From a candidate division SR1 bacterium (GTDB lineage Bacteria; Patescibacteriota; Gracilibacteria; Absconditabacterales; Absconditicoccaceae), in NCBI GenBank assembly GCA_026397515.1, contig JAPLUU010000001.1, positions 1 to 37,074 on the forward strand: 37,074 bases of DNA, read 5' to 3'. The notes beneath the pieces were generated by a model that was given only the letters and a program-made list of their open reading frames with translations, had not been told where the DNA came from and searched no databases. Positions 1-8,500 of the stretch are shown in pieces (within the stretch, counting starts at the first letter, position 1; each line of letters begins with the position of its first letter). The position numbers and the translations under genes are program-made.

Positions 1-2
1 CC

Positions 3-242
3 AGTGGAGCAAAATACAAGCATATGATGTATAACGTCTCTCGAGCAAGCCAAAAATCTGGCAAAAAGTTACAAAAAGCTATTGCACGATATGTTGATCT
101 TATGAAAAAAGAAGAGAAAGCAGGTTCAGAAACTAAATGGATCTACAAGACTAGATTAAAAGCAAATGCAAGACTCAAAAGATATGGTGTCACTCAAGCT
201 ATGCTTGATGCTGCTTTAGCTAAAAAAGGAATTACCAAATAA
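3..242 (+). CDS. Small basic protein, possibly truncated at the window edge
   Basis: The frame is open from the first bases and ends at TAA (240-242). Two ATG codons lie at 24 and 27, but in-frame codons upstream contain no stop, so the gene may begin outside the window. The visible 72-79 residues are rich in Lys, Arg and Ala (for example KTRLKANARLKRYG near the middle) and lack membrane segments. It lies just upstream of another small basic protein and the bL19, bL25 and bL28 genes, so a ribosome-associated role is plausible. I could not match it to bL20, bS18, bS20 or bS21. Identity unknown. Confidence 0.6.
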   Translation, partial: SGAKYKHMMYNVSRASQKSGKKLQKAIARYVDLMKKEEKAGSETKWIYKTRLKANARLKRYGVTQAMLDAALAKKGITK

Positions 243-249
243 ATTTGAA

Positions 250-323
250 TGCTGAGTGTTAAATGCTAAATGTTAAATAAAAAGAATTTCTTTTACTTAA
301 CACTTAAAACTTAGAACTTAGCA
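250..323. repeat. Long imperfect inverted repeat between two small genes
   Basis: Two arms of about 36 bases (starting TGCTGAGTG and ending CTTAGCA) are reverse complements at roughly three quarters of positions and surround a short A/T-rich loop. Within each arm a TTAA-containing 7-8 base unit is repeated. It fills the gap between the genes ending at 242 and starting at 353. It could be a terminator-like hairpin or a small palindromic repeat; there is no clean U-tract. Confidence 0.5.
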
Positions 324-352
324 CAACATTTTAATTATATTTGTTTAATAGT

Positions 353-496
353 ATGACTAGATTAAAAACCAACGCAAAAAGAAAGCTTAATAAGGCATTA
401 TTTAGAGTTGAAAAAGTTGTTATCATGGATGTAAGAAGAAACCTTGAACAACAAAAAAAATGGAAAGCTAAAGTTATGAACAAAAAAGCTAAATAA
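353..496 (+). CDS. Very small basic protein (47 aa)
   Basis: ATG at 353 to TAA at 494-496. The product is strongly basic (starts MTRLKTNAKRKLNKAL, ends in a Lys-rich tail) and has a helical amphipathic look. It sits 30 bases upstream of the bL19 gene and downstream of another basic protein, so it is probably co-transcribed with ribosomal genes. I do not recognise a family. The length and charge fit a small ribosomal or RNA-binding protein, but this is inferred from context only. Confidence 0.5.
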   Translation: MTRLKTNAKRKLNKALFRVEKVVIMDVRRNLEQQKKWKAKVMNKKAK

Positions 497-526
497 TTTT
501 TTTTAATTATTGAATAGTATTCAAAA

Positions 527-946
527 ATGAATTTTGACAGACTCAAAGACTTCTACGATAAAAATGGAAGCAAAATCCTTGATATCAAACCAGGGATGCA
601 TATTGAAATCCACGAAAAAGATGTAGAAACAAATAGAATTTGGAGATTTAAATGTCTCGTGATAAAGGTTAAAAAACCTAGTCATGCTGACGGAACATTC
701 ACTGTTAGAGGAATGGTTGCTGGTGTGGAAGTAGAAAAAATTTATCCACTTTCATTCAACAATTTTGATAAAATCGTTCTCTTAGATGAATATCAAATCA
801 GAAGAGCTAAACTTTACTACATCAGAGACAAAGTATGAAAGGATGCTAGATTCAAATCTAAAATCACTGCTGAAAAGAGAGATATTAATCTTCTCGACAA
901 AGAAGCAGGTAAAGTAAAAGAAAATAAAGGAAAAAAGAAAAAATAA
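527..946 (+). CDS. rplS: Ribosomal protein bL19
   Basis: The 139-residue product is the large-subunit protein bL19, which sits at the subunit interface. Family features are the KPGMHIEIHEK-type N-terminal strand region, the FxxxVIKVK segment, the VRGMVAGVEVEKIYPL segment and the hallmark RRAKLYYIRDKxGKDAR near the C-terminus. The glycine in that last motif is encoded by UGA at 836-838; read as a stop, the protein would lose its conserved end. The tail after residue 115 is Lys-rich. It is followed by bL25 after 51 bases. Confidence 0.95.
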
Positions 947-997
947 TAATTAGACCTATTTGTACTAATATATTTATCATCTATCATTATGTAAAAA

Positions 998-1663
998 ATG
1001 AAACTTACGGTAACATCTCGCCAAGATAAAAAAGCAAAAGATCTTAGAAAAGAAGGATTGATTCCTGGAATTGTCTATGGAAAACATCTTGCAACTCCGC
1101 TTACTGTGGCATGCAAAAAGAATGATCTTATTAAGAAATATAAAGAAGCTGGATACTCTACTCCACTTATGCTTAGTGGTGATGGTATAGACCAACTTGT
1201 CTTGATCCAAGATATTCAATTAGATCCTGTAACTGACATCCTTATTCATATCGACTTTTTAGCGGTTAATAAAGATGAAAAAGTTACTACAGAGATACCA
1301 GTTAAGATGATTGGTGAATCCGTAGTTGAAAAATTGGGAGAAGGAAAAATACAGCTTTTGAAAGACTTTATCGAAGTTGAAGCGTTTCCACAAGACTTAC
1401 CCCATGATATTACTATCGATATATCAGTAATCAAAAATATCAACGATGTTATCGTTGTTGGAGACTTGAAATTCTCTGATAAAGTAGAAGTACTTGATGA
1501 TCCAGAACAAGCAATCGTTACTGTTCTTATCATGAATGAAGAAGTAGAAGAAGCTCCTGTAGCTGCTGTTGAAGCAACTCCTGCTGCTGGTACTGCTGCT
1601 CCTGCTGCTGGTACAACACCTGCTGCACCTGCAAAAGATGACAAGAAAGAACAGAAAAAATAA
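998..1663 (+). CDS. rplY: Ribosomal protein bL25 (Ctc family)
   Basis: This 221-residue protein belongs to the long, two-domain Ctc form of bL25, which binds 5S rRNA. The N-terminal domain carries the family pattern RKEGLIPGIVYGKHL (about residues 18-32). The C-terminal domain contains the AFPQDLPHDITIDIS pattern typical of TL5/Ctc. After residue 185 there is an Ala/Pro/Thr low-complexity tail ending in Lys/Glu. No glycine codon here is UGA although about fifteen glycines are present, so absence of UGA in one short gene is not proof of foreign origin. It lies between bL19 and bL28 in the same direction. Confidence 0.93.
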   Translation: MKLTVTSRQDKKAKDLRKEGLIPGIVYGKHLATPLTVACKKNDLIKKYKEAGYSTPLMLSGDGIDQLVLIQDIQLDPVTDILIHIDFLAVNKDEKVTTEIPVKMIGESVVEKLGEGKIQLLKDFIEVEAFPQDLPHDITIDISVIKNINDVIVVGDLKFSDKVEVLDDPEQAIVTVLIMNEEVEEAPVAAVEATPAAGTAAPAAGTTPAAPAKDDKKEQKK

Positions 1664-1710
1664 TTACGCTATATCAATATTAAGCATTTTATATTTTACA
1701 CTCTATTACA

Positions 1711-1899
1711 ATGGCAAGAGTATGTGATTTTACTGGAAGATGAACATGATCTGGAAATATGAGATCTCATTCTATGAGAGCAACCAAAAGATCTTTTAAA
1801 GTTAATCTTATCAATAAAAAAGTTAAACTTGAAGATGGTTCTCAACTCAAATTAAAAGTTAGTTCAAAAATATACAAGAAACTTAAAGGTTTCATCTAA
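1711..1899 (+). CDS. rpmB: Ribosomal protein bL28
   Basis: The 62-residue product matches bL28: the N-terminal CDFTGRGTGSGNMRSHS region with the following RATKRSFKVNL corresponds to the family pattern C..TGK.P..GN..SHS...TKR. Two of its glycines (codons 11 and 13) are UGA, so the standard code would allow only ten residues before a stop. The gene starts at ATG 1711, 47 bases after bL25, and ends at TAA. Confidence 0.92.
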
Positions 1900-1954
1900 A
1901 ACCATGTACGACTTAGCACTATACGCTTAGTCGTTCCACATTTTGGTTACTTTT

Positions 1955-2005
1955 TGTTATGGGGTGGCCTTGCTAAAGCAAGGAGCTGCACAGCAGCTTA
2001 GCTCA
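1955..2005 (+). repeat. Broken copy of the tRNA-Lys 5' end with two inserted hairpins
   Basis: TGTTATGGGGTGG (1955-1967) exactly repeats the flank and first seven bases of the tRNA at 2057-2069. TAGCTCA (1999-2005) repeats the next part of the tRNA (2070-2076). Between them lie 31 bases made of two perfect hairpins: CCTTGC-TAAA-GCAAGG and AGCTGC-ACA-GCAGCT. The rest of the tRNA is absent, so this is not a functional gene. Confidence 0.6.
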
Positions 2006-2043
2006 TCTAATTCACAATTCAAGTTGATAGTATACAGTAAATA

Positions 2044-2049
2044 TATAAT
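2044..2049 (+). promoter_or_regulatory. Likely -10 box of the tRNA-Lys promoter
   Basis: A perfect TATAAT lies 14 bases before the first base of the tRNA. TTGATA at 2024-2029 is a possible -35, but the spacing (14) is shorter than usual. Confidence 0.5.
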
Positions 2050-2062
2050 GTGCTTATGTTAT

Positions 2063-2135
2063 GGGGTGGTAGCTCAGTCGGTAGAGCAATGGCCTTTTAA
2101 GCCAGTGGTCCAGGGTTCGATCCCCTGCCACCCTA
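2063..2135 (+). tRNA. tRNA-Lys (anticodon UUU)
   Basis: 73 bases fold as a cloverleaf. The acceptor stem is GGGGTGG/CCACCCT (with one G-U pair), the D arm is GCTC...GAGC, the anticodon loop is CTTTTAA with anticodon TTT, and the T arm is CAGGG-TTCGATC-CCCTG. The discriminator base is A. The CCA end is not encoded. The anticodon stem has one A-G mismatch at its outer pair. A terminator hairpin follows at 2169. Confidence 0.93.
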
Positions 2136-2168
2136 ACAAAAGCAACTCATAATAAAACAAATAGGAAA

Positions 2169-2193
2169 ATATCTAGCAATGGATGTTTTTTTT
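2169..2193 (+). terminator. Rho-independent terminator after tRNA-Lys
   Basis: The stem ATATCTA/TGGATGT closes a GCAA tetraloop and is followed by a run of eight T. It is preceded by TAATAAAACAAATAG, which recurs before the second terminator at 2533. Confidence 0.75.
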
Positions 2194-2210
2194 ATTTTAT
2201 TTTCACAATC

Positions 2211-2435
2211 ATGGAACAACGATGTGTATATATTTTACATGGAGATAGATATTATATCTGAAGTACAAATGATTTAGAAAGAAGATTAAAAGAACATAAA
2301 CAATGAAAAACGCCTACAACTAAAAGAATCTGAGATTGGAAATTAATAAAAATAATCATGTGTACTAGTAGAATAGAAGCAAGGCAACTGGAAATAAAGA
2401 TTAAAAAATCTTGTCATCCCGAAAGATATATTTAA
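2211..2435 (+). CDS. Small GIY-YIG domain protein (74 aa)
   Basis: The product is a minimal GIY-YIG nuclease fold of the UPF0213 size class. It shows VYILHGDRYYIGSTND, followed by LERRLKEHKQGKTPTTKR with the conserved Arg and His, and ends with EARQLEIKIKK, where the Glu is the expected metal ligand. Three glycines are UGA (YYI-G-ST, HKQ-G-KT, RI-G-DW), including the G of the second half of the signature. The gene starts 18 bases after the tRNA terminator and is followed by a copy of that terminator region. Members of this class are often of unknown role; some GIY-YIG enzymes are mobile-element nucleases. Confidence 0.88.
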
Positions 2436-2457
2436 TTTACTCAGACTGTAAAGCAAC

Positions 2458-2480
2458 CCTGCTAAAGCAGGGGTGGTCAG
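2458..2480 (+). repeat. Second TGCTAAAGCA hairpin with a GGGTGGT tail
   Basis: The hairpin CCCTGC-TAAA-GCAGGG is closely related to the one at 1968-1983, and the bases after it read GGTGGTCAG, resembling the tRNA start. The sequence just upstream (CAGACTGTAAAGC, 2441-2453) resembles an anticodon arm with GTA, but no cloverleaf forms. Confidence 0.45.
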
Positions 2481-2532
2481 TTTGATTGAAGCAGGTCTAC
2501 CAAAAAGTAATTAGTAATAAAACAAATAGAAA

Positions 2533-2558
2533 GTATCTGAGCAATCAGGTATTTTTTT
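2533..2558 (+). terminator. Rho-independent terminator, copy of the tRNA-Lys terminator
   Basis: The stem GTATCTGA/TCAGGTAT closes the same GCAA tetraloop and is followed by seven T. The 15 bases TAATAAAACAAATAG at 2515-2529 are identical to 2150-2164, so the terminator and its leader have been duplicated on either side of the GIY-YIG gene. Confidence 0.75.
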
Positions 2559-2560
2559 GT

Positions 2561-2593
2561 TAGCACCCGGGTGAACATTTCCACCCGGGTGCA
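2561..2593. repeat. Paired palindromic repeat, copy 1
   Basis: TAGCACCCGGGTG and CACCCGGGTGC flank eight bases. Each box contains the palindrome CACCCGGGTG, and the two boxes can also pair with each other. It lies 21 bases behind the stop of the minus-strand membrane protein gene (2615). Related copies are at 11987, 33210 and 35564. Confidence 0.8.
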
Positions 2594-2614
2594 TACGCAT
2601 GGACATACACGAGT

Positions 2615-3100
2615 TTATCCAATCAAACTATGGATTAACATACCTACGAAATAGGTAACTACGATAACGAAAATTGCCATTACGACATGATCTCTAATGA
2701 CTGGCCATGCTCCTCTCTTCTGAGATTTTGCTATAGTGAAGCTAAGATAGCCAAGCGCAAGTAAGCCCCGAATAGCATTTACTACTACTGCAGCAAATAA
2801 GTTATTGATAAGCAGCACTGGGATCATGAAGGTTAATGCAAAAAGAAATTTGGCGAGAAATGTAGCGATAGTAGATTCCCAAATTTGTCTTGGACTAGAA
2901 ATATCACTTCATTCTTGTGATACGCGGATACCGAGGGCGTCCGACAATGCGTCTGCAATCGCGATAGTGAGGATACCGCCGATGACAGCCAGTTTGGAAT
3001 GTGTTCCAGAAAGCAATCAGACCATTAGACCTAGCGTCGTGATAATGCCGGAGGTTATTCCGAAGTTTATTCAGACTTTGATAGATTTGTCGAGATGCAT
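2615..3100 (-). CDS. CCC1/VIT-like integral membrane protein
   Basis: The 161-residue protein is mostly hydrophobic with about four or five membrane segments. The N-terminal part reads INFGITSGIITTLGLMVGL, followed by GGILTIAIADALSDALGI, patterns seen in VIT1/CCC1-family proteins and their small bacterial relatives, which move Fe or Mn in eukaryotes. The acidic membrane residues (ADALSD) fit this family. Three in-frame UGA codons fall at Gly positions, including KVGINFG and MVGLLSG. The start is ATG at 3100; the stop is TAA. It lies behind pbpC in the same direction, separated by 233 bases. The function in bacteria is inferred from the family. Confidence 0.7.
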
Positions 3101-3333
3101 GTGACAAGATAATAAAGTAAATGCCAAGGTAATATAGGATTGGAGTAATTTTTCAAGTAAAAATCGCTCATCCACCCGGATGGAGTACAAAAAAAATCCG
3201 ATGACAAAACCATGCCATCTATTAGCATTATTACTTAATTATTGTTATTGTTTTACTACTCTTCCTGCTCCACAAGGAGTTGTGATTATATATACTCCCT
3301 TTGGGAACGTAGATATATCAACAGGTATTTTTT

Positions 3334-5403
3334 TTATTCTTGTACTTGGAATTGCATCTCGCGAGTTTCTATTGTTGAACTACCGGAAAATAAGGTAATG
3401 CTAGCGGTGTGCGTACCGACTTGTGGTATTCGGATAGGTGTAGAAAGTATTTTTTTATCTACTGTTCGTTGGTAGTGCGAATAAAGGATATTTGTGGAAA
3501 ATTCGAATTTGAGTCATTGTAAATCTGGAGAAAGTTTGGTATCAAGAGAAAAAATGGTCTGAGGTAATGGTTTGATAATATGGAGATAGGGTGCGACTTG
3601 TGCGTTTGCTTGTGGTGCGTACGATGGCGTCTCAGTATCTTTTTCTAGCATATAGACGATATTATTGAAGATATCACCAGCACCAGAGACGCCGCTTACT
3701 CACTTCATATTTGACCCATCTTTATTGCCTATTCGGATCGCTACGATATAATGATCAGTAAATCCTATGACTCGATTATCACTAAATTTTCTGGATGTTC
3801 AACTTTTGAGGAAGACATTTCTATCGGGAAAATCGAGATTGGAAAACAACGGAAATGATGGCATCTTATTATATCTGTTGGAAAGAATATCTACGACCAT
3901 AGTGGTATATTTTTGATCGATAATAGTTTTGCAGGTCACCTGTTGTCAGGAAAAAATAGCGATATCACACAGTTCTCCTTGGTGTGCAAATATACCGTAC
4001 GCTCTTGCCATCTCTCGTAAGCTTACTTCGCCGACTCATAAGGTAAGTGCGAGTCCATAATAGTCAGCTGATTGGGTTAATGATTCCAATCCTACCTTGT
4101 GATAAAAGTCTAAGAGTTTATCTACTCCTACTTGTTCGGCAATTTTGACTGCAGGGATATTGAGACTCTGAGCCAGCGCTTGCGCTATGGTTACGGGTCA
4201 TTGATAATTCATACTAAAGTTTTGCGGTGTATACGAAAATCACAGCAAGGACTGAAACTGTACTGGCTCATCGATAATCGTGTCTGAAGGAAGCAATCAT
4301 AAATCTTGAAATGCTAAAGCGTAGGTGAATGGTTTGACTGCTGATCACGGCTGGTTGATACTCAAGGTTGAATTTACTTGTCCAGCTTTGCCGTCATACG
4401 CCATACCTCCTAACATCACACGAAGTTCATTACTCTGTCTATCTATCACTAACACTCCATAATCAGACACATCTTTCCACAATAATTTGTAAATAGTCTG
4501 ATCGGCTATGTTTTTTATTTCACGAGACATATTGTCATCGATCGTTGTATATACATTTGCTGGTAATAGTTTCTTTTGTTTCTCTGCTTGCTGCTGAACA
4601 TAATCTCTCAGGTACGGCTGGGCAATACTGGTATCATTTTTTCGATGTAAGCTCTCAACATCTCCGGATAATGATTGCGCATCTTCCGAAGAAATATATT
4701 TTTCATGCTCCAAAGAAGAAATCAGATTCATATATCTTGTAGTGAAATTTCATGATTTTTTGAATGGATCATAACGTACGGGATTTTTCATAATAGTTAT
4801 TAGTGCCAGTTGTTGAGACTGAGAAAGCTGAAATACTGATCTGCCAAAATATCGCTGTGCGGCAGTTTCGAAGCCATAATTCATATATCCTAATGGTAAG
4901 GTATTGAGATAATAGCTGAGTAATTGTTGTTTGGAATATCTTGCATCGAGTATGTATGCATATGTAAATTCTATAATTTTTCTTCGTCGTGTTCTCGGTG
5001 CATTGAGTCGTAATTGGTTTCTTGCAATCTGCGAAGTGATCGTAGATGCTCACTGAACGACGGCTTCTGATTTGATATTTTCAACCATTGCTCTGGTCAG
5101 TGCGACTAGATCTATGCCGTTATGTTGTCGGAAACGTTGGTCTTCTATCGCGATAATTGTAGTGACCAAAAACTGAGGATACATCTCTAATGCCAGCACC
5201 TGATGCCTATGAATTGCGTCGGGCAAAATCTCACCGACTACAGTATTGTTTCTATCATAGACTATAGTAGAGACAGGAATTTCTTTGAGATGAATAGGAA
5301 GAAGGTAAGGAATAGTTATCGACAAAAGTGATATGCTTGCTAGAATATAGAGCACACTAAACCCCTTTCGTTTCTTCTTTTTATGTACAGATATTTTCGG
5401 CAT
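3334..5403 (-). CDS. pbpC: Penicillin-binding protein 1C-like peptidoglycan synthase
   Basis: A bifunctional transglycosylase/transpeptidase of 689 residues that polymerises lipid II and cross-links peptidoglycan outside the membrane. A signal anchor lies at about residues 15-36. The GT51 domain shows EDQRFRQHNGID (87-98, containing the catalytic Glu) and GASTITSQIARN (118-129). The transpeptidase domain shows SAVK (Ser354 nucleophile), SLN (AQSLNIPA) and KSGTS (533-537). The last about 80 residues form a short beta-rich C-terminal region as in PBP1C. Gly535 of KSGTS, Gly118 and Gly353 are encoded by UGA. It follows the alpha-2-macroglobulin gene by 154 bases in the same direction, the arrangement of E. 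coli yfhM-pbpC. The active-site residues are intact. Confidence 0.92.
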
Positions 5404-5456
5404 ATAATTTTTTATATATCTATAAATTAATTTTTTTCTATCGCCTCGCCGGCTGG

Positions 5457-5477
5457 GCCCCTGCAGGACTGCAGGGC
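5457..5477. repeat. GC-rich hairpin between the macroglobulin and pbpC genes
   Basis: CTGCAG-GA-CTGCAG extended by GCCC/GGGC (one bulged C) forms a strong stem in an otherwise AT-rich 154-base gap. There is no U-tract on the minus strand directly after it, so it may attenuate or stabilise rather than terminate. Confidence 0.5.
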
Positions 5478-5557
5478 AAAAAACTCCTCCCCGCAGTTTT
5501 ATTCAGAGCAAGCTTTCGATTACTCCTTCATTTTTATTAATTATTAATAGTCATCGA

Positions 5558-8500
5558 TTATTCAGAGACCGTAAATTGTTGACCGAATGTTCTTCCAAAA
5601 TTTTCTGGATGATAGAATTCAAAAATCATAGTTGGTCTGACAGCAAATATTCCTGCATGTGTAACTCTTACCAAAGACATAAGCGTATAGCTTCCTGGAT
5701 TGAGATGCTCTACATAACAGAAATGTTTTTCAGTTCTAAATTCTTCTTTGTCACACGTGAATGTCTGGATAGTCAGTGGTGCTGACTGTTGTGTTGTCTC
5801 ACCATTTGGATACCCATATCCAAATCCATACGGTTGTTGGTTTGCTTGTGATTGTATTTGGTTGGTATACGTACTCTCGGTAGAAAGATTTGGATTGATA
5901 AGTTCTGTACCTGCAGGAATGTAGGTGTCGATAGCTACCTGCTCTCTTGGTTCGCTGGTTACAAAAGTAATATTTGCAACTAAGACTTCACCAACCTTTG
6001 GAGCTTTTTCTTCTTTGAGATATTCAGTAATATCTTTTGGATATTTCAATGCGGTATAGCTAATCTTATTTTGTAGGTACTGTAATCGCTCAGCTGATTT
6101 TGCACGGAAAATATTCATATATGCTTCATAACTATAATATTTTTTTTGGATAACAAATCATTCATCTCTGGATGCAACATCTTGCGCAGGGAGGAAATAA
6201 TTCATCGTAATATCATAATATGCAAGATCTTTGGAATCAGATTTTAGCGTTATTTTTGATTTGTGTGAAATCTTTGCTATATCAGTTTCTATACTCTTGA
6301 TGACGAATGGATCATCTTTTGATAAGGTAATATCTGCAAACTTAGTAGATCAGATTGAAGTAGTGATCTTCATCGTTTTTGCTGATACTGGATGTACCGA
6401 AATGAAACGCGTCAGTGATTTGATGACGTCTATAGTTTCTTGTGTGGATCATCGTGATCCATTTTGTTTTTGTTCCGCTATCCATCTTTGGAGTGCATCG
6501 AAGATGACGGAATTCTTTGCCATGAATTCTGGTACGTAAGTACTTGCTTCTAAGAAGTAAGCCGTATTGAGAATAGTATCATAGCTTGAATATTTACCAA
6601 TGTGCGCCGTCTTTGGTTCCATGACTAATTGATTTTTCAAGACAGCATTCAGTATCTCTGTCGCTTGTTTTGTCTGTCATAACTTTCCTAAAAGAACAGC
6701 TTTTTTAGTAAGTAGTATGACTGATGTTGTGTCTTTTATATACGGTGTAATAAGTTCCCGCATCTTCGAAGCGGAATTATCTGCTGGAGTAAAATCTATG
6801 ATTGCAGAGATAGTTTCCATCCCTTGTTGTGCTCGTCATACACACATTGATTTTTCTTGGACACAGTGTTTTTGATTTGCGTAAAATTGTTGTTTGAGGT
6901 ATGCAATAGCTTTGCTCGTAATCTTGTCTGAGACCGTGAATCCTATATCACGAAGTGCAGACAATGAAGTGATAATATAGTTGGTAAGCCATACTGAAGA
7001 TTGTTGTGGAATCGTAGTATCATATCGGAACATGAATCCTCCGTCAGTATTTTGATATTTTTCTAGACTCGCAAGTTGTGATTTTATATATGCAGGTACC
7101 GCTATTTTTTTGTATCCATCAAATTGATCTACTCGCTGTGAAAAGAATATTTTATCGAGATTATATGCATCACCTTTTTTGGCAGAGACAAATAACTTCT
7201 TGATATATACGTGTGACATGAATGACGAAAACCTTTGTTCTAGGCAAGCGTACGCAGATTCTGATGTTCATGACAATCATTGTAATAATGAACCGAACAA
7301 TGATTTGCTGTAGGTCAGTGACAAATATCCTTGGAGATTTTTGGGGATATCTAATTGTTCAACTGCTTGAGCACCACTGATATTTCCTACGGTGGTCACG
7401 GTTTCTTTGGTAGTATTTTGAATCACAGGAATATAAAGCTGAATCTCATCACGGACATCTGCGTCTGATGTCGTAGCGAGTAATTGTATTCTGCTCGCTC
7501 ATTGTTGTGTATAAAGCAATGTACTTCACGTAACTATAGCCGTAATATTTATGCCCATTTCTCATTGTGCGGGGATAGTTATTTTTTGTGTAGGGTTGGA
7601 AATGTTTAGATATGTCCCTGACATGGTGAACGTAACACTTTGTTCTTTGTCGGTCTTATTGAAGATCACCGGATGGAAAATTATTTTGTCATTAATAGAA
7701 AGTAGGCTTGGTAAATTTGGATTGATCATCAATGGTAATGCCGTCTGGATAGTGTCTGTAGCGATACCTAGTTTGGTATCTTTGGTATTTACCAATCATT
7801 CGATTACTCGTGTCGTCAAATTATCTGGCAACGCATCAGCAGTTATAATTGCTTGTCATTGTGCATCTGTCGTAATGTCTGCATTTCGATATGCGGTATC
7901 TTTGAATATTCATCTTTTTTTTCTGCTGTTTCCTCATTTCAATGAACCACCATCTCATCATTTTGATCCATCAGTCGCATCTTTGATTTCTAGCTTATCG
8001 ACTAAGGTATTGAGTGATAACCATGTATTCGTTCAGAGATATCTTTTCATATCATAGAAATATGCGAACGGATTTTTGACGGGATTTCCCTTGAGCGCCA
8101 AGAGACTTTGATCGACGATACTGAGACTAAGATCCGCTCCTACCACAGGAGCTTTGTTTGTATCCGTAACTTTGACCGTGATTTTTGGTGCGTCTCCGGG
8201 AAGATATAATTCTTTGTTGGTAGTTATCTCTACCTGTAATTTTTGTGGTAAAGTATTTACTTTGCTGATAGCCAATCATCTCTTGTAAACCGGCAATGGA
8301 TTGTTTGCTTGCTGTCCGATAAGGAATACTCTCAGATAGATATTTGGATAATATTCTTTTTCTATCTTGAGTGAAAACTTGGTAGCATAGTCTTGTAGTG
8401 GTAGAGTAAGATATTTCAAGATACCATCATCTTTTTCTATCGCGATGAAGATCGTTCCTGTATTTATAGGAGATTGGATAGTATAGTTTGCCGTGTCTCC

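Noticed and set aside
2904-3107. Overlapping minus-strand frame starting MSHASRQ
   Set aside because: It is a frame shift of the CCC1/VIT-like gene and has no hydrophobic segments or family features.
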